In this document: positions 42,008-49,951 of the stretch, one piece after another | Layout of the letters: every line of letters starts with the position of its first letter | Position numbering within the stretch: the stretch's first letter is position 1 | DNA from: Candidatus Methylomirabilis lanthanidiphila | GTDB lineage: Bacteria > Methylomirabilota > Methylomirabilia > Methylomirabilales > Methylomirabilaceae | NCBI GenBank assembly: GCA_902196205.1 | Contig: CABIKM010000026.1 | Coordinates: forward strand, 164,270 to 228,269 | Length of the DNA stretch: 64,000 nucleotides | Reading direction: 5' to 3' | Made by a program: the position numbers and the translations under genes | Notes under the pieces: generated by a model | Databases searched by the model: none | Seen by the model: only the letters and a program-made list of their open reading frames with translations | Told to the model about the DNA's origin: nothing

Positions 42008-43104
42008 GCGTCTTCACCTCCTTCCCAGAGTCGTTTCAGACAGTGACGATTCCCTACGCGCATTCCAAATGTCCCACCCCCGCAGGCGTGGAGGTGGCGG
42101 CAGGTATAACAGTCCTGGGGCAGGACCGGCTGCCGATACTGCTGAAAGCCATGTTGCCAGATATCCTTCAGGGTTCGTTCCTTAACGTTACCCTCGGAAT
42201 ACGTAGGATCATGGAGTACGCCCGATCCGATCACATCGCCGGTCGGCATGATGGCGAAGTGGCTCAGCCCATCGCCGGAGCTGAACGGCTTTGATCGAAC
42301 CTGCAGGGCCCATGGCCCAATGTACCCCACCTCTTCACTCAGATACACAGGAAATCGCGCGCGCCGACCCCGAATGAACCGTAGAACTGATCGGATCTGA
42401 TCGTCAGTGAGGCAGAAGCGCTCTTGCCCCCTGGCCCTTCCTGACGGGAGCGCCAGGGCGATCCGCCATGTTGTTGCAGCCGAATTCATGATCCAGTCGC
42501 CAAGTTCATCCAGTTCCTCGAGGTTGTCAGGATGCACCATTGTATTGACCATCCGGCCTCTGACGCCCATCATCTGGAACAGCTCGAGGGCACGGAACGT
42601 CTGCTTGAAGGCCCCCGGATGGCACCGGAACCGATCGTTGGTGTCCTCCAGGCCGTCGACGCTGGTGAAGACACAGTCCGGTTGCACCCTCGCCAATTGT
42701 TCCTGATGTCGCTCCACCAGGCTGCCGTTCGTGCACAAGAGTACCTTGAAGCCCAGTTGATTGGCCAATCCCATGATCTCAAACAGGTCGGGGCGGACGA
42801 GCGGTTCGCCCCCTGAGATGATCAGAACCTTGACCCCCATCTCCCTCAACTCCCGAATCAGCCGGGCGATGGTCTCGAACGGAAGCCCCCACTCGGCCTT
42901 GGGATGAGAGGTCGACTCACAGTGGTAACAGCCGAAGTTGCAGGCATAGGTCACGAGGAGGGTGACCGAGGAAGGAGGGGCCGGGAACCCCAGGTTGTGT
43001 CGGACCTGTTTCTCGAAACGCTTGATGCTGACGTAATGGTCCAGGTACCAGCGGCTGAGGCCGGGTGCGACGCGGCATCCTGTTTCGATGAGCTGTCCGA
43101 TCAT
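42004..43104 (-). CDS. Radical SAM enzyme with C-terminal SPASM/twitch domain
   Basis: The 366-residue enzyme has CNFGCYHC (Cys55, 59, 62) for the SAM cluster and a C-terminal cysteine-rich part (CYTCRHLHACGGG, then GNRHC) for auxiliary cluster binding. The usual first SPASM Cys after the G-x-V strand seems missing, so it may be a twitch domain with one auxiliary cluster. Relatives modify peptides (PqqE, sactipeptide maturases). It overlaps the B2-like gene and the first precursor, both as ATGA, so a role on these peptides is very likely; the chemistry is not known. Confidence 0.88.
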   Translation of the reverse strand: MIGQLIETGCRVAPGLSRWYLDHYVSIKRFEKQVRHNLGFPAPPSSVTLLVTYACNFGCYHCESTSHPKAEWGLPFETIARLIRELREMGVKVLIISGGEPLVRPDLFEIMGLANQLGFKVLLCTNGSLVERHQEQLARVQPDCVFTSVDGLEDTNDRFRCHPGAFKQTFRALELFQMMGVRGRMVNTMVHPDNLEELDELGDWIMNSAATTWRIALALPSGRARGQERFCLTDDQIRSVLRFIRGRRARFPVYLSEEVGYIGPWALQVRSKPFSSGDGLSHFAIMPTGDVIGSGVLHDPTYSEGNVKERTLKDIWQHGFQQYRQPVLPQDCYTCRHLHACGGGTFGMRVGNRHCLKRLWEGGEDA

Positions 43105-43604
43105 GGCTGCCAGCCGACCGCTGCCAAGGCTTGTTGGGGGACGGCCTTGGCAGCGTCTGTGGGGTACGAATAGACGACCACGTATGGGCGCAACCCCTCT
43201 TCCGACTCGCCCAGGGGGGTGCCGTCAAGCGTGACCCAGCTATGTCCCTTCAACCCATCCATGCCTGCTCTTACGCCGAAGTGTATCGAAACCGGCACGC
43301 CACGCTTCCAACAGTATCGGTACAGGACCAGAGAGCGAAGCAGGCACGGGCGCTGCGAACGAAGAAGGCGCGTAATAATCACGTGGCTATACCGGCGGAC
43401 CCGGTCTAACGACCGAAAATCGGGCTCCAGTCGCGCCGTGTGACTGGTGTGCGCATGAGCCCCTCGGGTAAGGTAGCAAAGCAGTGCAGGCAACCTCCTG
43501 ATACGCAAGAGGGCCGCTGTCAGGAAGATGGTCAGAAGCGACCAACCGAAGAGCCGAAGCGACTCAGGATCGGTCAGTTCCCGAAGGCGTCGAAGAGTCT
43601 TCAC
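43101..43604 (-). CDS. Lasso-B2-type transglutaminase-like leader peptidase
   Basis: The 167-residue protein matches lasso peptide B2 proteins: an N-terminal hydrophobic helix, then Cys87 in RPCLLRSLVLY, His121 in GHSWVTLDG and Asp127, the Cys-His-Asp triad of the cysteine protease that removes the leader. In lasso systems it cuts after Thr-x with the B1 protein. The start overlaps the PqqD-like gene by about 40 bases. Confidence 0.88.
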   Translation of the reverse strand: MKTLRRLRELTDPESLRLFGWSLLTIFLTAALLRIRRLPALLCYLTRGAHAHTSHTARLEPDFRSLDRVRRYSHVIITRLLRSQRPCLLRSLVLYRYCWKRGVPVSIHFGVRAGMDGLKGHSWVTLDGTPLGESEEGLRPYVVVYSYPTDAAKAVPQQALAAVGWQP

Positions 43605-43884
43605 GGATCTTCACCAGTCCTTCTTTCAGGAGGGCCTGAGCCAATTCGAGGAGATCCTGTTGCACCTGTTCTGCCGGGACGTTGAATCGTATGCAGAGGG
43701 CGTCACCGACCGTTGCCAGCGAGGTGGCGCCATCGAACAGTTCCCAGGCGACGGTTCCGGTCTCATTGAGGCTGAAGTAGACGCCGGTCTCGAGATTGAG
43801 GAGAACGCTCTCGCCTTCGAGCGCTTTCCAGGTGACATGCTCGCTTCTGATCGGGCAGGCTGTGGCAAGGTAGTGCATCGTCAT
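43564..43884 (-). CDS. PqqD-like (lasso B1-type) leader-recognition protein
   Basis: The 106-residue protein is a PqqD/RRE domain: LNLETGVYFSLNETGTVAWEL is diagnostic (cited in two parts LNLETGVYF and SLNETGTVAWEL). In lasso systems this domain binds the leader motif Y-x2-P-x-L. The start is set at the ATG at 43884 (or 43878), because the upstream in-frame sequence covers a hairpin and the promoter. It is the first gene of the cluster. Confidence 0.85.
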   Translation of the reverse strand: MTMHYLATACPIRSEHVTWKALEGESVLLNLETGVYFSLNETGTVAWELFDGATSLATVGDALCIRFNVPAEQVQQDLLELAQALLKEGLVKIREDSSTPSGTDRS

Positions 43885-43926
43885 CCGACCCTTCGTGTCA
43901 CTGGACCTTAGGATTAAGCTGGGGGA

Positions 43927-43956
43927 CGCCCCTAGGGTATAAGTACCCCAGGGGCG
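43927..43956 (-). promoter_or_regulatory. Hairpin in the 5' leader of the RiPP operon
   Basis: A 12-base arm (43928-43939) pairs with 43944-43955 with one mismatch and a four-base loop, 44 bases before the PqqD-like start. No T-run follows, so it is not a plain terminator; it may control translation or be an operator. Confidence 0.5.
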
Positions 43957-43976
43957 GCGTAGCATAGAGACACCTA

Positions 43977-44004
43977 TTTATCAAGTAAATCGCGGAACTG
44001 TCAA
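43977..44004 (-). promoter_or_regulatory. Promoter of the RiPP operon
   Basis: On the minus strand TTGACA (43999-44004) and GATAAA (43977-43982) are 16 bases apart. The start of transcription would be near 43970, giving an 85-base leader that contains the hairpin. Confidence 0.6.
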
Positions 44005-44211
44005 GCGAATTCGCTCCGCCTGAAAGGCGATCGGACTTCGTCATTGAGAGCGACTAACGGAAGTGCGGTACACTCACCGTTGTTGTATAAAGACCTATAA
44101 AGTTAACTTATTTTTGTCTTGCAATAATGGGGGATTGGCGACTTTCTAGTTGATGATAAACCTGTGGACTGATTGCGCTATCTAAGGCTATTGTTGGGTG
44201 GTGTTAAGCCC

Positions 44212-44241
44212 TTGACACGTTCTTCCAGGCCGGTCTATCAT
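44212..44241 (+). promoter_or_regulatory. Promoter of the gspE gene
   Basis: TTGACA (44212-44217) and TATCAT (44236-44241) are separated by 18 bases, about 97 bases before the gspE start. The A/T-rich stretch 44090-44180 upstream holds no gene. Confidence 0.6.
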
Positions 44242-44337
44242 CTGCATAGCTCCGATCTGACGGTTGCCTGAGATTGAAGACGGTGATGAAGTGTCAACCG
44301 CGTAAAGGCGTAAGTTCCAAGGAGGGCAGGGCGATTG

Positions 44338-46059
44338 ATGGGGGGCGTGCAGAGTGGTAAGCCACATGAACCGCTGGGTGAAATCCTGGTTCGCGAAGGC
44401 TGGGTGACGCGGGAACAACTCCAACGCGGGCTAACTCACCAAAGGGAGATCGGTAAACGACTCGGGGAAACCCTTGTGGAGCTCGGGTACGTGTCGGAGG
44501 GAGATGTCGCAAAAGCTCTTGCTCTGCAATTCGCGGTCCCCTTCCTTTCCCTCGCAGCTCTCTCAATTACGCCCGTCCCGATCCGAGACCGTCTTTCACC
44601 GAAATACCTGCGGGAACATAGGGTCTTTCCGATCGAGATAAAGGACGGCGTACTGACCGTCGCCATGACCGATCTGGTCGATCCGTATACACTTGATGAC
44701 CTTCGGCTGAGCGCCGGCCTTGCTATTACCGTCTGCGTCGCCAACGAGCGGGAGATTCTTGAAGCGATCGACCAGTATTATGGCGACGGTCAGACAACGA
44801 TTGAAAAGCTTGTCAAGGGGTACAGCGAAGAGGATGGCGGCGGAGCCGGCGACGATCGTGAAGACGTCGATCATCTGCGGGATCTGGCCTCTGAGGCTCC
44901 AGTTATTCAGCTTGTCAACTTACTCATTACCCGCGCGATAGAGGCCCGCGCCAGCGACATCCATATCGAGCCATTCGAGGATACGCTACGAATCCGCTAC
45001 CGGGTAGATGGAGTGCTTCTGGACCAGGAGTCTCCTCCCAAGCGACTGCAACGGGCCGTAATTTCCCGCGTGAAGATCATGGCGAAGATGAATATCGCCG
45101 AGCGACGGCTTCCGCAGGACGGCCGAATCAGATTACAGATCCTGGGTAAAGATCTGGACCTCCGCGTCTCCACGATTCCCACCCTGCACGGTGAGAGCGT
45201 GGTCATGCGAATTTTGGATCGTAGCAGCCTCCTCCTCAGCCTTGGGGACATGGGCATGCCGGAAGACGTTCGTCTGCAATTCCAGCGGCTCATCAGAAAG
45301 CCGCACGGCATGATCCTCGTAACCGGCCCGACGGGGAGCGGCAAGACCACTACCCTCTACACGGCGCTGAGCGAGATCAACTCAGCCGACAAGAAGATCA
45401 TTACGATCGAAGATCCGGTAGAGTACCAGTTGCAGGGGGTCAACCAGATCCATGTGAAGTCCAAGATCGGCCTGACCTTTGCCAGCGGCTTGCGCTCGAT
45501 CGTCCGTCAGGACCCCGATGTGATCATGGTCGGGGAGATTCGAGATGCGGAGACCGCCGACATCGCCATCCATTCGGCGCTGACCGGGCACCTGGTTTTC
45601 AGTACCCTGCATACGAACGATGCGCCCGGCGCTATTACGCGGCTCCTGGATATGGGGATCGAGAACTACCTGGTTTCAAGCGTCCTGGTGGCGGTTCTGG
45701 CTCAACGTCTGGTTCGGGTCATCTGCCCGGAGTGTCGGGAGACGTACCGGTTGGATGCGGCTGCGGTCAGAAAAATGGGGATCAAGACCGAGATTGACGG
45801 GGCGCTGCAGGTATTTCGGGGCAAGGGGTGCGCCGCCTGCAACTTCACCGGCTACCATGGTCGAGGCGGTATCTACGAGTTTTTGGTGATCAGCGAAGAG
45901 ATTCAACGGTTGATCCTGGAGAAGGCCGACTCCAACATGATTCGGCAAAAGGCGACGGCTTGCGGCATGAAGACACTGTGGGAGGATGGCTGGGTGAAGG
46001 TTGAGCGGGGAGTCACCACCCTGGAGGACCTGCTTCGCGTGACTAAAGAGGAGGCGTAG
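44338..46059 (+). CDS. gspE: Type II secretion ATPase GspE
   Basis: The 573-residue cytoplasmic ATPase powers pseudopilus assembly. The N-terminal GspE domain (GEILVREGWVTREQLQRGL) is followed by the ATPase core with Walker A GPTGSGKTT (330-338), the Asp box, Walker B and His box (GEIRDAETADIAIHSALTGH in parts), and a zinc-binding set CPEC and CAAC. AAGGAGGG lies before two starts, TTG 44335 and ATG 44338; the latter is taken. A terminator follows and gspF has its own promoter. Confidence 0.95.
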   Translation: MGGVQSGKPHEPLGEILVREGWVTREQLQRGLTHQREIGKRLGETLVELGYVSEGDVAKALALQFAVPFLSLAALSITPVPIRDRLSPKYLREHRVFPIEIKDGVLTVAMTDLVDPYTLDDLRLSAGLAITVCVANEREILEAIDQYYGDGQTTIEKLVKGYSEEDGGGAGDDREDVDHLRDLASEAPVIQLVNLLITRAIEARASDIHIEPFEDTLRIRYRVDGVLLDQESPPKRLQRAVISRVKIMAKMNIAERRLPQDGRIRLQILGKDLDLRVSTIPTLHGESVVMRILDRSSLLLSLGDMGMPEDVRLQFQRLIRKPHGMILVTGPTGSGKTTTLYTALSEINSADKKIITIEDPVEYQLQGVNQIHVKSKIGLTFASGLRSIVRQDPDVIMVGEIRDAETADIAIHSALTGHLVFSTLHTNDAPGAITRLLDMGIENYLVSSVLVAVLAQRLVRVICPECRETYRLDAAAVRKMGIKTEIDGALQVFRGKGCAACNFTGYHGRGGIYEFLVISEEIQRLILEKADSNMIRQKATACGMKTLWEDGWVKVERGVTTLEDLLRVTKEEA

Positions 46060-46107
46060 ATCGAGTCGGTTCCTGATGTAAGATCGTACGATGTCTTCTT
46101 CTACATA

Positions 46108-46140
46108 AGCAGATAGAGGAGGCTCTATCTGCTTTATTTT
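46108..46140 (+). terminator. Rho-independent terminator after gspE
   Basis: Perfect 11-base arms AGCAGATAGAG and CTCTATCTGCT with a four-base loop are followed by TTATTTT. Confidence 0.88.
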
Positions 46141-46175
46141 CAATCTATTACGCAAGTTATACGGCCCGATTTGTG

Positions 46176-46203
46176 TTGACAGTGCATCGCGAGTTGCTAT
46201 AGT
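46176..46203 (+). promoter_or_regulatory. Promoter of gspF and downstream genes
   Basis: TTGACA (46176-46181) and TATAGT (46198-46203) are 16 bases apart and lie 48 bases before the gspF ATG, after the gspE terminator. Confidence 0.65.
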
Positions 46204-46250
46204 CGTAAACTTACCGTGCCATTCGGTGTCAATAACAATACTATTTGCGC

Positions 46251-47477
46251 ATGGGAACCTTTCAATACACCGCCACTGATCGTACTGCCAAGATCGTCCA
46301 TGGCAGTATGGAGGCCGCTGATGAGCGAGCAGTCGTCGCGTGGCTCCGAGCGAACGGCTACTACCCGATCAAGGTCGGGCAGCCCGGCGCCACAACGGGG
46401 ACCAGGCCGAGCACCGTTCGGCTCCAGACGGCTTTTATCCGGGGGCCATCCGTCCAGGATATTCTGGCTTTTACGCAACAGCTTGCGACATTGCTCGAGG
46501 CCGGAATGGAGCTGGATCGGAGCGTGGCGATTCTGCTGGATCTGACCGACAACGAGCGGCTCAGGTCTATTCTTCGCGGCATCCTGACCGATATTCAGAC
46601 GGGCAGTTCGTTCGCCGACAGTTTAGCGAAGCATCCGCGACTGTTTTCGAGACTCTACGTCAATATGGTGAAGGCAGGAGAGGCAAGCGGCGTGTTGGAG
46701 GTCATCCTCGGGCGGCTGGCTGGATTTCTAGAGCGGTCGAAGGCGGTCCGGGATGAGGTCACATCCGCCCTCATTTATCCCGTATTGCTGCTCTTTGTCG
46801 GCGGCGGCGCTGTGGTAGTCATGATGAATTTCGTGATTCCACGGTTCGCGCAGATCTTTGCCGATACAAAACAGCTCATGCCGCTGCCGACGAGGATTCT
46901 GTTGGCGATCAGCGCGTTCACGACGGGATACTGGTGGGTGTTCATCGGGCTTATAATAGTCGGGTGGGCGTCTCTTCGAACCTATCTGCAGACTGAGCAA
47001 GGTCGGATGCGATGGGACGAGTGGAAACTGGCGCTACCGCTCTTCGGCAGCCTCATCCGAGAAATTGAGGTCTCGCGCTTTGCTCGGACATTCGGGACCC
47101 TTCTCCAAAGCGGCGTCCCGGTTTTGAACGCCGTATCCATCGTGAAGGACACGCTGACCAACCGAGTGATCGCCGGCGCCATGTCCAGGTTGCAGGAGGG
47201 GGTAAAACGGGGCGAAGGGATCAGCGGCCCGCTGCGGGCGACCGCTGCCTTTCCTCCCTTTTCTGTTCATATGGCCAGGGTGGGGGAGGAGACCGGAAGG
47301 CTCGAAGAGATGCTGATTAAGGTGGCCGACACTTACGATGAGCGCGTACGGCGGACGGTCAAGCGTCTAACTTCATTGCTGGAGCCGGTTCTGATCCTCT
47401 CTCTCGGGCTCATTGTCGGGTTCATCGTGCTGTCGATGCTGCTCGCCATCTTCAGCATCAATGAGCTTCCGGTGTAG
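46251..47477 (+). CDS. gspF: Type II secretion inner-membrane platform protein GspF
   Basis: The 408-residue protein has the GspF duplication: two T2SSF domains (FTQQLATLLEAGMELDRSV and FARTFGTLLQSGVPVLNAV) with three membrane helices. It forms the inner-membrane platform with GspL, M and C. The start is the ATG at 46251 (MGTFQYTATD), the family-typical N-terminus, although no ribosome binding site is obvious. Confidence 0.94.
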   Translation: MGTFQYTATDRTAKIVHGSMEAADERAVVAWLRANGYYPIKVGQPGATTGTRPSTVRLQTAFIRGPSVQDILAFTQQLATLLEAGMELDRSVAILLDLTDNERLRSILRGILTDIQTGSSFADSLAKHPRLFSRLYVNMVKAGEASGVLEVILGRLAGFLERSKAVRDEVTSALIYPVLLLFVGGGAVVVMMNFVIPRFAQIFADTKQLMPLPTRILLAISAFTTGYWWVFIGLIIVGWASLRTYLQTEQGRMRWDEWKLALPLFGSLIREIEVSRFARTFGTLLQSGVPVLNAVSIVKDTLTNRVIAGAMSRLQEGVKRGEGISGPLRATAAFPPFSVHMARVGEETGRLEEMLIKVADTYDERVRRTVKRLTSLLEPVLILSLGLIVGFIVLSMLLAIFSINELPV

Positions 47478-47546
47478 CGGCAGTGTGAGGAGGGGTGTAA
47501 ACGTGAAGCGGAGATGGGCTGTGGGCGCGATATAAAGGAGTGGAGT

Positions 47547-48125
47547 GTGGGAATTCAACGAGTTGAAGATACCCAGGCATGGCAAGAAACGCCGAGCGCG
47601 AAATCCCTCCACCCCCCCTTTTTAAAAGGGGGGCACAGGGGGATTTGGAGTGCAGGATGCGGTGACAGGGCCTCGCACTTGCGGCGGGCCGGCTTTACCC
47701 TGATCGAGTTGCTGGTGGTCATCATTATTATTGGGCTCTTGGCGGCGCTCGTAGGTCCCAAGCTCTTTGGCAGGGTGGGCAAGGGAAAACAGGCAGCGGC
47801 CCAGGCTCAGATCGAGCTGTTCGGCGCCGCGCTGGACAACTTCCGACTTGACGTCGGCCGCTACCCGACCAGCGATGAAGGATTGAAGGTCCTCTTGATC
47901 AATCCGGGTGCGGTTGAGAACTGGGATGGTCCCTACTTGAAAAAGCAGGAGGTTCCTCTGGATCCTTGGGGGCATGCCTATACCTACAAATCGCCTGGGG
48001 AGCATGGGGATTACGACATTCTCTCCTACGGTGGAGATGGTGTGGCCGGCGGGGACGGAGAGAATCAGGATATTGTGAGCTGGCAGGGTATCAAGCGGAC
48101 AGGGGCAGGGGAGAGGGTTGAGTAG
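47547..48125 (+). CDS. gspG: Major pseudopilin GspG with unusually long leader
   Basis: The prepilin motif AGFTLIELLVVIIII is followed by a GspG body with DVGRYPTSDEGLKVL, NWDGPYLKK and DPWGHAYTY. The GTG at 47547 is chosen because AAAGGAG lies six bases before it; the frame also opens at ATG 47514. Either way the leader before the cleavage Gly is about 45 residues or more, where 5-10 is usual; the extra length is encoded by the palindromic repeat. A TTG four codons before the cleavage Gly would give a normal leader but has no ribosome binding site. Confidence 0.9.
   Translation: MGIQRVEDTQAWQETPSAKSLHPPFLKGGHRGIWSAGCGDRASHLRRAGFTLIELLVVIIIIGLLAALVGPKLFGRVGKGKQAAAQAQIELFGAALDNFRLDVGRYPTSDEGLKVLLINPGAVENWDGPYLKKQEVPLDPWGHAYTYKSPGEHGDYDILSYGGDGVAGGDGENQDIVSWQGIKRTGAGERVE
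47601..47648. repeat. GC-rich palindromic dispersed repeat, copy b (inside gspG)
   Basis: AAATCCCTCC, C-run, TTTTTAAAA, G-run and GGATTT form the element. It is read as KSLHPPFLKGGHRGI in frame with gspG, the same frame as copy a in surA. Confidence 0.78.
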
Positions 48126-48657
48126 GAAGACCGGTTTTACCCTCCTTGAACTTATCGTCGTCCTGTTCATTCTTACGCTGGTGACGGCACTGGTTGCGCC
48201 GACCTTCAACCGCTCGTTTGGACAGGCGCAACTCAAGGCCGCGACGAGGGATCTGGCCGCGCTCTGTCGGTTTGCCAGAACGCAGGCGATTATTTCCCAG
48301 ATCGTACTGGAAGTGGTACTTGATCGACGGACGAATAGCTATTGGCTCATGCAGTCGGAACCGATTGTCGGAGGTTTGCGCGATATCGATCAGTCCACCA
48401 CGGCGCAGAGCCATGAGCAGCCGATTCAGAACCGGGAGGCTCGTGTGCGTACGCTCCCGGCCGGTGTAACCCTCAAATCTGTTATCATTGAAACGGGCCC
48501 CCTTCAGGAGGAGGAGCGCGGCGCCATTATGTTCTTTCCGCAGGGCAGTTCAACGGGCGGGGAGATATGGTTGGCGGACGAAAAGGGGCGAGGGTATCGG
48601 ATCGTTGTTGAGTCTTCAGTCGGGCTTGTTCACGTGAACGCCGGCGAAAAAGCATGA
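48118..48657 (+). CDS. gspH: Minor pseudopilin GspH
   Basis: The 179-residue protein has the prepilin motif TGFTLLELIVVLFIL after a five-residue leader and the GspH-like ARTQAI helix. The TTG start overlaps the gspG stop and has GGGGAGAGG before it. It caps the pseudopilus with GspI, J and K. Confidence 0.85.
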   Translation: MSRKTGFTLLELIVVLFILTLVTALVAPTFNRSFGQAQLKAATRDLAALCRFARTQAIISQIVLEVVLDRRTNSYWLMQSEPIVGGLRDIDQSTTAQSHEQPIQNREARVRTLPAGVTLKSVIIETGPLQEEERGAIMFFPQGSSTGGEIWLADEKGRGYRIVVESSVGLVHVNAGEKA

Positions 48658-48669
48658 AAGCGATCTCAG

Positions 48670-49119
48670 ATGTATAGATATCGGATCCTGGGCCTGAAGG
48701 CCGAGACCAGGCATCGACGATCACCGTCCGGCTTTACGCTGCTCGAAGTTATCATTGCATTGGCTATCATGGGCATCGGTTTCGCGCTGGCGATGGAGTT
48801 GCTGGCGACGGGATTGCGATCCGCCAAGGTATCGGAGGACTACACCTTGGCGGTTCTGCTGGCGCGCCAGAAGATGGCGGCCATGTTGGCTACCCCGTCC
48901 CTCAAGGGATCGGCAGAGCACGGCGAATTTGATGGGGGGCTGAGTTGGGCGTCCGAAATACAGCCGCTTGAGCAGGACGAAGCGCTTCCCGCCCAACTGT
49001 ACCAGGTGCGGGTGCGCGTCGCCTGGCCCAGCCGTCGTGGAGAGAAATCTGTAGATCTGTACACCTTGAGGATGGCTGTGGATGAGAAGAAGCTGGGGCA
49101 GACGCGTGTCGTCCAGTAA
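48670..49119 (+). CDS. gspI: Minor pseudopilin GspI
   Basis: The 149-residue protein has SGFTLLEVIIALAIMGIG and the GspI-like ASEIQP region. Its leader is 20 residues, longer than usual. It belongs to the pseudopilus tip. The frame is followed by a tandem TTTCGAG repeat. Confidence 0.85.
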   Translation: MYRYRILGLKAETRHRRSPSGFTLLEVIIALAIMGIGFALAMELLATGLRSAKVSEDYTLAVLLARQKMAAMLATPSLKGSAEHGEFDGGLSWASEIQPLEQDEALPAQLYQVRVRVAWPSRRGEKSVDLYTLRMAVDEKKLGQTRVVQ

Positions 49120-49160
49120 GACAGTTTCGAGTTTCGAGTTTCGAGTTTGGGGTAAAGAAC
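49120..49160. repeat. Short tandem repeat of TTTCGAG type
   Basis: Three to four copies of a seven-base unit lie between gspI and the probable gspJ start. The region is in frame with a longer gspJ reading frame (from 49082). Confidence 0.6.
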
Positions 49161-49213
49161 GTCTTGTGTCTAGGGTTTCAGGTCTCGAGCTGAGATGCCG
49201 GAACACAAAACCG

Positions 49214-49951
49214 ATGACCCTAGACCCAAAACTGCCCCGCGAAGCGGGCTTTACATTGCTTGAGCTCCTGGTGTCCATGACCATCCTTGCCCTTATCTTT
49301 GTCGCTGCGCTGGGCGCTATTCAGGTTGGCAGTAAGTCGTGGGAGAGCGGGGAACGGCGCGCGGAAGCGAATCAGCGAACGCGGGCCCTTGTGGACAGTC
49401 TGGCGCGAGAATTGACGATGATCTACCCGCTGCGTATTAAGGAGCAGGATAAGGATATTGTCGCCTTTCATGGAAGATCGGATTCTCTTACGTTCGCAAC
49501 ATTCCCGCGAAGCTATGGAACTGAACCGTTCAGCCATATGGTCCGGATTGTCGAATACACCGTTGCGCCGGATGCGGGACTGGTTGCAACGGAGAGCTAT
49601 CCGCTTGCCGGCGCTGCGGCCGGATACGACTCGCTCGATAGCCGAGTGAAAAGAATCAACGACCAGGTGTCCGACGTGCAATTTCGATACCTGGTTCCGG
49701 AAGGGAGACCGGAGGAGAACCTCGCCCCCGTCTGGCGTGATTTTTGGGACCCTTCTCAGGATGAGACGTTCCAACCTGCGCCTCAGAGAGGGATCGCTTC
49801 TTCTCAGGGACAGCGTACCATCAAAGGCTCTGATCGTCTGCCGCTGGCGGTCGAACTGACGCTGACCATCCGGCGGGAGGAGCGACAGGGGCCGCGAGAG
49901 TTGATCCTGCCGCCGATGGTCTTTCCGGTCTATGCGGGACGGACGCTATGA
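49214..49951 (+). CDS. gspJ: Minor pseudopilin GspJ
   Basis: The protein has the prepilin motif EAGFTLLELLVSMTILAL after an 11-residue leader if the ATG at 49214 is used. The frame stays open to 49082, but the added part is encoded by tandem repeats and looks non-coding. The body shows the GspJ-type late segments. Its stop overlaps the gspK start. Confidence 0.82.
   Translation: MTLDPKLPREAGFTLLELLVSMTILALIFVAALGAIQVGSKSWESGERRAEANQRTRALVDSLARELTMIYPLRIKEQDKDIVAFHGRSDSLTFATFPRSYGTEPFSHMVRIVEYTVAPDAGLVATESYPLAGAAAGYDSLDSRVKRINDQVSDVQFRYLVPEGRPEENLAPVWRDFWDPSQDETFQPAPQRGIASSQGQRTIKGSDRLPLAVELTLTIRREERQGPRELILPPMVFPVYAGRTL

Noticed and set aside
43885..43965. Longer N-terminus of the PqqD-like protein
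   Set aside because: It would cover the leader hairpin, lacks family similarity, and a ribosome-binding-like GAAGGG precedes the internal ATG.
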